64,000 nucleotides of DNA from Comamonas testosteroni (GTDB lineage: Bacteria > Pseudomonadota > Gammaproteobacteria > Burkholderiales > Burkholderiaceae_C): positions 1 through 64,000 of the forward strand of contig NZ_AWOR01000078.1 in the NCBI RefSeq assembly GCF_000761245.1. Reading direction: 5' to 3'. Numbering within the stretch: the first letter of the stretch is position 1; each line of letters begins with the position of its first letter. The position numbers were made by a program, and so were the translations under genes. The notes below the pieces were generated by a model. The model was not told the DNA's origin and did no database searches. It worked only from the letters and a program-made list of their open reading frames with translations. Below are positions 1 to 7,243 of the stretch, piece after piece.

Positions 1-710
1 CCCAGGCTGCCGCACCCGCAGCCGAGGCAGCGCCGGCACAGGCCCAGCCACCCGCCCAGACCGCCAGGCCCGCCAGCCCACCGCCCCAGAACCTGTCCGG
101 CCACCGGGCGCACGAGCCGCGCCAGTTTGTACAGCAACCCGCCGCAGGCCCGGCCGGCGAGCCAGGCCTGGGCTGGACCATCAGCCCCGCCCAACTGGTC
201 TACCCCCATGCGCCGCAGCATGTGCAAAGCGCTGAGCAAGGCGGCTGGCTGATCCTGCTGGAGCCTGCCGCCAACCCGCCCTTGCTGAGCCCGGCGCAAA
301 GGCCTGCGGCCGACAGCGCCCAGACGGCGCTGCAGGGCGATGCCGCCAAGCTGCTCGACAATATGCTGCGCGCCCTCGGACTGCAGGAAAAACCGCGCGT
401 CTTCAGCGCCGCACTGCACCGCGCGCCGCCCGATGCCGACCTCAGTCATGCCCAGGCACTGCAACCCGCCCTGGAAGCTCTGCTGCGCGAGCTGCGCCCG
501 GACTGCGTGCTGGTTCTGGGCCTGGCCAGTGCACGCGCCGTGCTGGGCCGCCATGATGCGCTGGGCCGGCTGCGGGCCGAGCCGCACCACATTGCGGGCG
601 TACCCACGGTGGTGACCTACGACCCCAACTATCTGCTGCGTGCGCCGCAGGCCAAGGCAGGCGCCTGGGCCGACCTGGTGCAGGCCGACGCGTTTACCAA
701 GGGGCTGTGA
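1..710 (+). CDS. C-terminal part of a degenerate family-4 uracil-DNA glycosylase-like protein (5'-truncated by window edge)
   Basis: The reading frame is open from base 3 to the stop at 708-710, so the gene starts outside the window. The first 50 or so residues are an Ala/Pro/Gln-rich linker. The rest matches the fold of family-4 uracil-DNA glycosylases: LILLEPA sits where the GEAPG loop would be, LQGDAAKLLDNML matches the FVGRAG-LLDxML helix, VLVLGLASARAVLG matches the central strand, and TYDPNYLLR matches the TYHPAYLLR loop. Key positions are changed. The loop His is Asp, the GEAPG glycines are missing, and the [4Fe-4S] cysteine near LQPALEALL is absent. I therefore call it a UDG-fold protein with doubtful activity. 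It runs the same way as corA, about 210 bp upstream of it. The unseen N-terminus could change this view. Confidence 0.7.
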   Translation, partial: QAAAPAAEAAPAQAQPPAQTARPASPPPQNLSGHRAHEPRQFVQQPAAGPAGEPGLGWTISPAQLVYPHAPQHVQSAEQGGWLILLEPAANPPLLSPAQRPAADSAQTALQGDAAKLLDNMLRALGLQEKPRVFSAALHRAPPDADLSHAQALQPALEALLRELRPDCVLVLGLASARAVLGRHDALGRLRAEPHHIAGVPTVVTYDPNYLLRAPQAKAGAWADLVQADAFTKGL

Positions 711-820
711 CAGGCGGGCGACAAGCCCCGCTAACCCACTCTCCCAACTTTGCCGCACGCGACATGCTGCAGTGCAACGTAGCATAATCACTGGCTTCGA
801 ATTCTTGAAAGACATCCGTG

Positions 821-922
821 GAAACCTACCCTAGTTGGTAGCTTTCAGCTCCCGGTGAAGACTGCGGGGGTTGAAAGCGCCCTGATCCCTGCAGAACCTC
901 AAGAACAACCGGGAGTGAGCTG
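821..922 (+). promoter_or_regulatory. Structured 5' leader of corA with the ribosome-binding site inside a stem
   Basis: Three stems can be drawn by eye. P1 pairs GAAA 821-824 with TTTC 843-846 and CTACC 826-830 with GGTAG 837-841, leaving one C-C mismatch. P2 pairs CTCCCGGT 849-856 with ACCGGGAG 908-915. P3 lies inside P2 and pairs CTGCGGGGG 862-870 with TCCCTGCAG 886-894, with two G-U pairs. The 3' strand of P2 contains GGGAG, the likely Shine-Dalgarno of the ATG at 923, so P2 would hide it. AACCTC at 895-900 could instead pair with part of 866-872, giving an alternative fold. It does not match any leader class I can name. Confidence 0.5.
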
Positions 923-1909
923 ATGCTCAACATCTTTACGCTAGCCAATGGCCGACTCGTTCAGGAAGAAATCGAGTCCCTGGCAGACCTTGAACGCTTT
1001 CGCCCCGTCTGGGTCGATCTGGAATCGCCAACCCTCGAAGAAAAGCGCTGGATCAAGCAGCACTATGAACTATCCATCCCTGAGGATGCGATGGACGACG
1101 ACATCGAGGAATCTGCACGTTTTTACGAAGAAGACAACGGCGAGCTGCATATCCGCAGCGACTTTCTGATCGACGACGACGAAGACCCCCGCTCGGTGCG
1201 CGTGGCCTTCATCGTCAACCAACACAACGCAGCGCTGCGCAGCCATGGCGTGCTGTTCTCCATCCACGACGAGGATGTGCCGGTCTTTCGCCTGCTGCGC
1301 ATGCGAGCGCGCCGTGCGCCCGGCTTGATCGACGATGCCAAGGACGTTCTGCTCAAGCTGTTTGACGCCGACGCCGAGTACTCTGCCGACACGCTGGAGC
1401 GCATCTACGACGACCTGGAAAAAGCCAGCAAAATGGTGCTGTCCGGCGATGTGACCGACGAGATGGCCAAGGAAGTGCTGGGCGCAATCGCCCGCCAGGA
1501 AGACTTGAACGGCCGCATCCGCCGCAACGTCATGGACACGCGCCGCGCCGTGAGCTTTCTGATGCGCTCCAAGATGCTCAACGCCGAGCAGTTCGAGGAG
1601 GCACGCCAGATTCTGCGCGACATCGAGTCGCTGGACAGTCACACGGCCTTTTTATTCGACAAGATCAACTTCCTGATGGATGCCACGGTCGGCTTCATCA
1701 ACATCAACCAGAACAAGATCATCAAGATCTTCTCGGTGGCCAGCGTGGCCCTGCTGCCGCCCACGCTGATCGCCAGCGTCTACGGCATGAACTTCAAGTT
1801 CATGCCCGAGCTGGAATGGGAATTCGGCTACGGCTACGTGGTCGCCCTGATGATTCTGAGCGCCGTCGGCCCCATGCTGTACTTTCGCAAACGCGGCTGG
1901 CTGAAATAG
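923..1909 (+). CDS. corA: CorA family magnesium/cobalt transporter
   Basis: CorA forms a homopentameric inner-membrane channel that carries Mg2+, Co2+ and sometimes Ni2+ into the cell. The protein has 328 residues, normal for the family. It has a long acidic and helical cytoplasmic N-terminal domain (about 1-265) followed by two C-terminal membrane helices. The diagnostic GMN motif follows the first helix, in VYGMNFKFMPEL at about residues 287-298, and the tail ends in the usual basic stretch (RKRGWLK). The start at 923 has GGGAG seven bases upstream. That site lies in the leader stem described separately, so translation may respond to leader folding. The gene is monocistronic: a 3' repeat and a bidirectional terminator follow it. 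Confidence 0.95.
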   Translation: MLNIFTLANGRLVQEEIESLADLERFRPVWVDLESPTLEEKRWIKQHYELSIPEDAMDDDIEESARFYEEDNGELHIRSDFLIDDDEDPRSVRVAFIVNQHNAALRSHGVLFSIHDEDVPVFRLLRMRARRAPGLIDDAKDVLLKLFDADAEYSADTLERIYDDLEKASKMVLSGDVTDEMAKEVLGAIARQEDLNGRIRRNVMDTRRAVSFLMRSKMLNAEQFEEARQILRDIESLDSHTAFLFDKINFLMDATVGFININQNKIIKIFSVASVALLPPTLIASVYGMNFKFMPELEWEFGYGYVVALMILSAVGPMLYFRKRGWLK

Positions 1910-1910
1910 A

Positions 1911-1988
1911 CCCCCTGTGGCGCCAGGCGCCTTCCCCCCTAGAGGGACGACACCTTTGCCGGGGCAGCCCATGCTCGGTGTCTGCTCA
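1911..1988 (+). repeat. 3'-end repeat, family 1, copy A (after corA)
   Basis: It begins directly after the corA stop with CCCCCTGTGGCGCCAGG and ends with CTCGGTGTCTGC. The order of blocks is the same as in the six other copies: CCCCCTGAG-like start, short GC palindrome, CTTCCCCC, an AGGGG-GACGACACC block, a GGGGC block, then CTCGGTGTC. It reads in the same direction as corA. Confidence 0.8.
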
Positions 1989-2030
1989 GATGCGCCGCGC
2001 CAGACTCAGGGCGTTTGCCATCAAAAAAGG

Positions 2031-2044
2031 AGCTGCTTGCGCCT
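2031..2044 (+). repeat. Isolated half of a family-2 repeat (GAGCTGCTTGCGCC)
   Basis: The sequence GAGCTGCTTGCGCC matches the left end of the family-2 elements at 29984 and 56002. No matching right end follows before the terminator at 2086, so this is a remnant or a solitary end. Confidence 0.5.
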
Positions 2045-2085
2045 GACAGACGGTAATCTCAGACTCCAAAGATGCTGAAACCCAT

Positions 2086-2114
2086 AAAAAAGGAGCGCCA
2101 GGCGCTCCTTTTTT
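2086..2114. terminator. Bidirectional intrinsic terminator between corA and the MFS gene
   Basis: Perfect 9-bp stem AGGAGCGCC (2091-2099) / GGCGCTCCT (2101-2109), with an A-run on the left and a T-run on the right. It lies between two convergent genes and can stop both. Confidence 0.9.
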
Positions 2115-2124
2115 CATATTCGCA

Positions 2125-3396
2125 TCACGATGACTGCGCCTCGGCATTGCGCTCGCGCACCCAGAGCACGATGCCGCACAGCATCACGATCACCTGCGTG
2201 CCTATCAGCGCTGCAAAGCCCGCGAAGAATCCCGCACCCACGCCGCCGCGGGCCGACAGCGCGCCTATCACCGCGCCCATGATCGCCGGCATGAAGCCCG
2301 CGACCAGGCTGCCAGCGCCGTTGACCACGCCATAGGCGCTGGCCACATGCTCGGGCCGCGCGCAGTACTGCACGGTGCTGGGAATGGCCGGACTCATCAG
2401 CCCCCAGCAGAAGTTGGCGGCAATCAGGCAATAGGCCGCCGCATAGCGGTCTTCCATATGGATGGCCAGCCACACGGCAATCGCCACGCCCATGCTGCCG
2501 AAGACAAAGATCAGCGGCACCTGGCGGCGCGCGATGCGGTCGATGATCATGCCGCCCACGAAGACCGCCGCCACGCTCGCGTATTGCGGCAGCGAAGCCA
2601 GCCAGCCCATCTCACGCATGGAAAAGCCGCGCGACTCCTTGAGATAGGCGGGCAGCCAGTTGCTGCTGCCCCAGAGATAGGACAGAAAGGCCGCCGTGAG
2701 AATGGTGATCAGCCACAGATAGCGCGTGTGCATGGCACCGCGCACGATCTGGCCGACCTGACCCACGGCCTCGCCCAGCGACTGGGGCTTGGGCATGCCG
2801 GTCTCCACCTTGGGCATGCGCACAAAGGCCCAGACCAGCGGAACGCCCAGCAGCACGTTGATGAGGCCCAGCACATGGAACGAGGTCTCCCAGTTGTGGC
2901 CTACAACCAGGTAGCCGACAAAGGGATAGCCCACCGCGAGACCGAGTCCGGTGCCCATATTGACCAGGGAGTTGGGCTTGCCGTTCTCGCGGCTCTCGAA
3001 ATGCGCCTTGATGTAGCTGCCGGCCAGCGAGAACAGCGGCCCCTCCGACACGCCCAGCAGAATGCGCGATGCCAGCAACAGGCCGTAGCTGTTCATGGCC
3101 GGCGACAGAAATGTCACCACACCCCACAGCAGCAGGCCCGCGAACAGGCTGCGTCGCACGCCGAACAGTGCCGCGCAGAACGGCGTGAGCACAAAGGACG
3201 AAACACCGTAGCCGACCATGAAGGCCGTGGCCAGCAGGCCCTGACGCGTTCGGTCGTCAGGCGTGAGGCCGATGTGCGACAGGAAGTCGCGGTCGGTGAT
3301 GAGGACCGAGATATTGATCCGATCCACGTAGGAAATGGCGACGATCACGAACAGCGTGACCACGCCCCACCAGCGCAACGAGCGTGAGTCTTTCAT
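2125..3396 (-). CDS. MFS transporter, anion:cation symporter (phthalate/tartrate permease-like) family
   Basis: This is a 423-residue inner-membrane carrier with about 12 predicted hydrophobic helices. The N-terminal helix with ISYVDRINISV and the loop with GVSEGPLFSLAGSY are typical of the anion:cation symporter branch, which imports organic acids such as phthalate, hexuronates and tartrate with H+ or Na+. I chose the ATG at 3396 (MKDSRSLRWW). A frame extension reaches an ATG at 3444 but adds no membrane segment and lies among hairpins. The gene is last in the minus-strand catabolic locus, behind the porin, so it is a natural candidate for inner-membrane uptake of the Rieske oxygenase substrate. 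The substrate is inferred from context only. Confidence 0.85.
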   Translation of the reverse strand: MKDSRSLRWWGVVTLFVIVAISYVDRINISVLITDRDFLSHIGLTPDDRTRQGLLATAFMVGYGVSSFVLTPFCAALFGVRRSLFAGLLLWGVVTFLSPAMNSYGLLLASRILLGVSEGPLFSLAGSYIKAHFESRENGKPNSLVNMGTGLGLAVGYPFVGYLVVGHNWETSFHVLGLINVLLGVPLVWAFVRMPKVETGMPKPQSLGEAVGQVGQIVRGAMHTRYLWLITILTAAFLSYLWGSSNWLPAYLKESRGFSMREMGWLASLPQYASVAAVFVGGMIIDRIARRQVPLIFVFGSMGVAIAVWLAIHMEDRYAAAYCLIAANFCWGLMSPAIPSTVQYCARPEHVASAYGVVNGAGSLVAGFMPAIMGAVIGALSARGGVGAGFFAGFAALIGTQVIVMLCGIVLWVRERNAEAQSS

Positions 3397-3452
3397 GACA
3401 GGAGTCCGGCTAGCGTTGAAAGAGAGAAAAGCCGGGACCGGCACCCGCCGGC

Positions 3453-3535
3453 CCCGCCAGGGCGCACGTCCTGGCGGGCGCGCGGTACGGCAGCCGTGCT
3501 GCCGCCGAAACCCCGGGGCCGGCCAAGGCCGGCCC
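3453..3535 (-). terminator. Three consecutive GC-rich hairpins downstream of the porin gene
   Basis: Perfect stems are GGGCCGGCC/GGCCGGCCC (3516-3535, loop AA), CGGCAGC/GCTGCCG (3488-3504) and CCCGCCAGG/CCTGGCGGG (3453-3478). They follow the porin stop at 3548 and precede the MFS start. No T-run is present, so they could slow exonucleases and stabilise porin mRNA as well as reduce read-through into the MFS gene. Confidence 0.6.
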
Positions 3536-3547
3536 GACGGGTCAGGA

Positions 3548-4612
3548 TCAGAAGAAGTGGCGGATGCCCAGTTCCAGGCCGTTGGAGTTGCCGCCCGGCG
3601 TGGTGCCGGGAGCGCTCAGCCCCTGCACGCCGATGGACTTCGCCGCCGAGCCCTTGTTCTTCAGGAAGGCATAGGTGCCGTAGACCTGGGTGCGCTTGGA
3701 GAGGTTGTAGCCATAGCCCACGCTGATCTTGTTCCAGTCGGCATTGCTGCCGGACAGGTTGTAGTGGCCGAAGGAGGCACGGGCCTCGCCATTGCCCAAC
3801 GGAGCGGTCACGCCCAGCTGCACGGCCGTGATCTTGGTGCCGCCGCGCTTTTCCGAGGCCCACAGCAGCATGGGCTTGGCCACGCCGAAGTCGTAAGACA
3901 GGCCCACATTGTTCGCCGTCAGATTGGTGTCGCTGGTGTTGCCGTAGAGCCGGCCCGTGGCCAGCGCGCCGTTGAATGCCCCCTGGCGGTAGCCCAGGCG
4001 CAGGCCGCGGTAGTCGCCCTCGCGCTTGTTGGGCGCACCGCTGGGCTGCTCGCCGAATGCCAGCTGAGCCTGGCCGTAGAAGCCGCCCAGGTTCTGGGGC
4101 AGGAAATAGCTCACCGCATTGCTGATCTGTATGGGCGCACCGCCGGTCGAGGGCACGCCCGGAATGCCCAGCATGGTGAAGGCACCCGTGCCGCCGACGC
4201 CGTTGGTCAGGAAGGGATCGAAGATCAGCGTATTCAGAAAAGTGGCCGAGTCATCGCGCCCCAGGCGCACCTCGCCCCAGTTGCCCATCAGGCTGACGGT
4301 GGAGCGGCGGTTGAAGCTCAGGCCGCCGCCCGCGGCCTTGCCGGCGCCGCTGTCCACGTCCAGGCCGGCCTCGAGCCAGAAGCCCGCCTTCAGGCCACCG
4401 CCCAGATCCTCGGTGCCGCGAAAGCCCAGGCGGCTGATATTGGCGCCGCCTGTGGAAAGGCCGGTCTTGGAAGCGCCCGAGCCGCCCAGATGGGCCACGC
4501 CGACGTCGACGACGCCGAAAAGCTCGACCTTGGACTGTGCCGAAGCGGCACCGGGCAAAGACGCCAGGCAGGCTAGCGCCACGCCGAGGGCCGGCGTATG
4601 GATGGATTTCAT
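3548..4612 (-). CDS. Gram-negative general porin (Burkholderiales Omp32-like)
   Basis: An outer-membrane trimeric porin for passive uptake of small, often anionic, solutes. The protein has 354 residues with a Sec signal peptide of about 25 residues ending in GAASAQ. The mature protein starts with SKVELFGVVDVGVAHL and ends in a terminal Phe (GIRHFF), the usual BAM recognition signal. In between, alternating beta-strand patterns such as GFRGTEDLGGGLKAGFWLE are typical of porins of Burkholderiales. The length fits the 16-strand family. It lies between the oxygenase-reductase module and the MFS carrier, which suggests it serves entry of the same substrate. Solute selectivity cannot be read from the sequence. 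Confidence 0.9.
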   Translation of the reverse strand: MKSIHTPALGVALACLASLPGAASAQSKVELFGVVDVGVAHLGGSGASKTGLSTGGANISRLGFRGTEDLGGGLKAGFWLEAGLDVDSGAGKAAGGGLSFNRRSTVSLMGNWGEVRLGRDDSATFLNTLIFDPFLTNGVGGTGAFTMLGIPGVPSTGGAPIQISNAVSYFLPQNLGGFYGQAQLAFGEQPSGAPNKREGDYRGLRLGYRQGAFNGALATGRLYGNTSDTNLTANNVGLSYDFGVAKPMLLWASEKRGGTKITAVQLGVTAPLGNGEARASFGHYNLSGSNADWNKISVGYGYNLSKRTQVYGTYAFLKNKGSAAKSIGVQGLSAPGTTPGGNSNGLELGIRHFF

Positions 4613-4693
4613 GGTTTGTCTCCTCTAGGGGTGGTGGGTTGTCTTCAGTTGCTAGCCCAGGGCCTCACTCGTCAATTCAGCATGGTCCAACTA

Positions 4694-4807
4694 AGGGACG
4701 CCGAGGAAGGGCCCGGCCGGCCGCGCAGCCCCGCACCGAGGGTGTCGTCCCCCTCTGCCGCAAAGCGGATATAGAGAGGGGGAAGGCGCGAGGCGACTCA
4801 GGGGGTG
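4694..4807 (-). repeat. 3'-end repeat, family 1, copy B (after the oxygenase reductase)
   Basis: Read on the minus strand it begins right after the TGA of the reductase gene with CACCCCCTGAGTCGCC and ends near CCTCGGCGTCCC. It contains a CCCCCTCTCTA/AGAGGGGGA stem and the GGGTGTCGTCCCC block shared with copies D and F. Confidence 0.85.
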
Positions 4808-5767
4808 TCATATATCCAGGACCAGCCGCTCGCTCTTGCAGCCGGAGACGCAGACCATCATGACCTTGTTGCCGGCGCGCTCCTTGGGGCTGAGCACCGA
4901 GTCGCGGTGGTCGGGCACACCTTCCAGCACGCGGGTCTCGCAGGAGCCGCAGACGCCTTCGCAGCAGCTGTGGTCCACATCGACACCGGCGTCCAGCAGC
5001 GTGTCCAGCAGGGACTTGTCGGGCGTGATCTCGATGAAGCGGCCGCTGCGCTTGAGCTCCACCGTGTAGTTGCTGCGCGCATCGGACGATGCCTTGACCT
5101 CCACGGGCGTGAAGCGCTCGATATGGGCGTTGGCATGGCCGAGCTCGGCGCAGAACTTCTCGAAGGCATCGAGCATGGGCGTCGGGCCGCAGGAATAGTG
5201 GTGCAGGCCCGCCTCAGGGGCGCGCTGCGCCAGCAATGCCCGCAGGTCGGGCGGCCCGCCCGCCTCGGCATCGAAGTGCAGATGCAGTGGCATGCCCAGG
5301 GCCTGCAGCTCGGCCAGAAAGGCCGCACTCTTGCGCTCGCGCGCAAAGTACAGCATCTCGAACGAGTGTCCCTGGGCCTTGAGCCGGCGTGCCATGCACA
5401 GCATGGGCGTGATGCCTATGCCGCCGGCCACCAGCACCGAATGCGTCGCCGTCTCGTCGAGCGCGAAGTGGTTGCGCGGCTCGGAGATGGTGATGGGCAT
5501 GCCCACGCGCAGCGACTCGTGCACGCAGCGCGAGCCGCCGCGGCTGGCGCGGTCGCGCAGCACGCCGACCACGTAGCGGTGGCGCTCGCTGCTGTCGTTG
5601 GACAGGGAGTAGCTGCGCACCAGCCCGTTGGGCAGGTGCAGATCGATGTGGGAGCCGGCCGTGAAGGCCGGGAACTCGCCGCCATCGACCGGGCGCAGCT
5701 CCACGCTGATGGTGTCCTGGGCCTCGAAGCGCAGCGTGTGCACAAAGGCCTGCAAGCTGTTGCTCAT
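4808..5767 (-). CDS. Class IA oxygenase reductase (FNR domain plus C-terminal plant-type [2Fe-2S])
   Basis: It passes electrons from NAD(P)H through flavin and a [2Fe-2S] centre to the Rieske oxygenase encoded just upstream. The 319 residues are ordered flavin domain (about 1-100, with RSYSLSND binding the flavin phosphate), NAD-binding domain (about 105-225, with GGIGITPM) and ferredoxin domain (about 235-319). The cluster ligands are visible in CCEGVCGSC plus a distal Cys in VCVSGC. This order is that of phthalate dioxygenase reductase and VanB. Its ATG overlaps the oxygenase TGA by four bases (ATGA), so the two are translationally coupled. Confidence 0.93.
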   Translation of the reverse strand: MSNSLQAFVHTLRFEAQDTISVELRPVDGGEFPAFTAGSHIDLHLPNGLVRSYSLSNDSSERHRYVVGVLRDRASRGGSRCVHESLRVGMPITISEPRNHFALDETATHSVLVAGGIGITPMLCMARRLKAQGHSFEMLYFARERKSAAFLAELQALGMPLHLHFDAEAGGPPDLRALLAQRAPEAGLHHYSCGPTPMLDAFEKFCAELGHANAHIERFTPVEVKASSDARSNYTVELKRSGRFIEITPDKSLLDTLLDAGVDVDHSCCEGVCGSCETRVLEGVPDHRDSVLSPKERAGNKVMMVCVSGCKSERLVLDI

Positions 5768-6789
5768 GATGCGATGCCTTCGTCGATCTGTTCCTGGGCC
5801 TGACGACGCAGGTGGCGGCGCAGGCGCACCAGGCCGATGTCATGCTGGTAGAGGTTCTCGCGCTCGTTGGCGTCGGCTTCCATCTGCTCCATCATGATGC
5901 GGTCCTGCTCCAGCACGGCCCAGTGGCGTGCCTCGAGGCGGTTGCGATAGAGGAAGCGCCAGGTGTCGCGCATCCAGCCCTGCACCTTGCGCGCGCGCCA
6001 GAAGAACACGGCGCACAGATCGGCGCTGATGGGCGTGACGCAGGCCACGATGGCGAAGTTGCCGCCGGGGCCGCCGGTCTTGGGATAGGGAATCTCCAGG
6101 CGCATCCACTGCGCGCCGGTTTCGCCGTATTCGGTCCAGTCGAAGTTCACGCCGCGCTGGCCGACCTTCTCGAACACAAAGCCGTGATCGGTGTCACGCA
6201 CCTGGAAGCTGGCCTTGCTGTCACCCTCGGCCATGGAGTGCGACTGCTTGTGCAAAAAGGTGCCGTGCATGGGGTCCATGACGTTGTCCAGCGCGTAGCG
6301 GTAGTCGCTGCGCCACTCGGCATAGCACAGGAAGTTCGAGTACTCGGGCGAGCTCAGCTCCTCGGGCAGGCTGAACTCGGGCGCCTCGTCCACATGCTTG
6401 TCGCTGTTGTAGAGGAAGATCGCGCCGTGCATCTCGCGCACGTGGAAGGCCAGCGCGGCGCGCGAGCCTTCGAGCTTGCAGCCGGGGCTGCCGGGCACCT
6501 TGGTCACCGTGCCGTCGCAGCGCACTTCCACGCCGTGATAGGGGCAGGCCAGGCGGTCGCCCAGGATCACACCCTGGGACAGCGGCGCGCCGCGATGCGG
6601 GCAATGGTCTTCCAGCGCATGGACCTGACCGGCAGCATCGCGCCACAGCGCGATCTTGCGGCCGAAGCGGCGCAGCGAGACCGGCTCGGTCTTGACGAAA
6701 TCCGAAGGGCAGACCGCATACCAGAGGTTCTTCAGACCCGTATTGAGCAGACGGTCCACCGGATCGATGGTGATGGTTTGTACGTTCAT
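5764..6789 (-). CDS. Rieske non-heme iron aromatic oxygenase, alpha subunit (phthalate dioxygenase-like)
   Basis: The catalytic subunit of a two-component oxygenase that hydroxylates or demethylates an aromatic acid. It has 341 residues. The Rieske motif is complete: CPH at about 63-65 and CPYH some 17 residues later. The catalytic domain carries the iron site in DNVMDPMHGTFLH, with both His ligands present. There is no beta-subunit gene nearby, which fits the alpha-only phthalate/vanillate/phenoxybenzoate group. An AGGAG precedes the ATG at 6789. The gene sits between a small HTH-like gene and its reductase. The true substrate is unknown; the locus suggests an aromatic carboxylate. Confidence 0.92.
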   Translation of the reverse strand: MNVQTITIDPVDRLLNTGLKNLWYAVCPSDFVKTEPVSLRRFGRKIALWRDAAGQVHALEDHCPHRGAPLSQGVILGDRLACPYHGVEVRCDGTVTKVPGSPGCKLEGSRAALAFHVREMHGAIFLYNSDKHVDEAPEFSLPEELSSPEYSNFLCYAEWRSDYRYALDNVMDPMHGTFLHKQSHSMAEGDSKASFQVRDTDHGFVFEKVGQRGVNFDWTEYGETGAQWMRLEIPYPKTGGPGGNFAIVACVTPISADLCAVFFWRARKVQGWMRDTWRFLYRNRLEARHWAVLEQDRIMMEQMEADANERENLYQHDIGLVRLRRHLRRQAQEQIDEGIAS

Positions 6790-6813
6790 GGGGTACTCCT
6801 GTCCTGTTCTGTC

Positions 6814-7035
6814 TCAATAGCCCAGACGGGCCATCAGCGCCTGAAAACTGTCTTCGGTCCAGGGCTCGCCGTTCTCGCCGGCGGGGCCGCTGCGGTTGAT
6901 GTAGGCCACCAGCTCGGGCAACGTCTGCACGCCCTCGCCGAAGGCGCGCTCAATGGAGTCGCCCAGCAGGTCCTCAAACAGGGTGGAGGCGCGCTCGCGC
7001 GCCTGATGCGGCTCGAGATATCGATCAGCGGCCAT
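6814..7035 (-). CDS. Small protein with recombinase-like helix-turn-helix pattern, first gene of the oxygenase module
   Basis: A 73-residue protein whose start at 7035 is fixed by AAGGAGAG nine bases upstream. The last 40 residues (LPELVAYINRSG, then PWTEDSFQALMARLGY) resemble the C-terminal helix-turn-helix of resolvase/recombinase proteins, where a residue choice such as G-x-PWT-x3-F-x3-MARLG is common. No catalytic recombinase domain is present. It lies 24 bases upstream of the Rieske subunit and is surely cotranscribed. It could be a small regulator or an accessory subunit of the oxygenase. Similar short genes are often linked to Rieske oxygenases in Burkholderiales as I recall, but I cannot name a function. 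Confidence 0.7.
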   Translation of the reverse strand: MAADRYLEPHQARERASTLFEDLLGDSIERAFGEGVQTLPELVAYINRSGPAGENGEPWTEDSFQALMARLGY

Positions 7036-7132
7036 GGTTCTCTCCTTCGAAAACTGTCTTGAATCGTGGTTCGGTTTCATTGCCCTGAGCGCTGCGTGCC
7101 ACCCGTATCGCGTGAAACTGGCGCGGCCCGAC

Positions 7133-7243
7133 CTCAGGGACACCGAGGAAGGCTCTGGGCCGGCCGCGGCGCCCCGAGGGGGTCATCCCCCTTGGGGGCG
7201 CCGTGCAACGGGAAGGCGCAAAGCGACTCAGGGGGGTGGTCAT
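7133..7243 (-). repeat. 3'-end repeat, family 1, copy C (after Bug receptor 1)
   Basis: On the minus strand, shortly after the TAA of the receptor gene, CACCCCCCTGAGTCGCTTTGCGCC starts the element, which runs to GTGTCCCTGAG. The inner part differs from copies B and D: a CCCCCAAGGGGG stem replaces the CCCTCTC stem, as in copies F and G. Confidence 0.85.

Noticed and set aside
2347..3387. A 346-codon plus-strand frame opposite the MFS gene
   Set aside because: It is His/Gln/Arg-rich without hydrophobic segments and mirrors the coding strand of a clear transporter.
3453..3535. Triple hairpin as another family-1 repeat copy
   Set aside because: It shares GC-rich stems but lacks the CCCCCTGAG start and the CTCGGTGTC end, so it is not counted as a copy.
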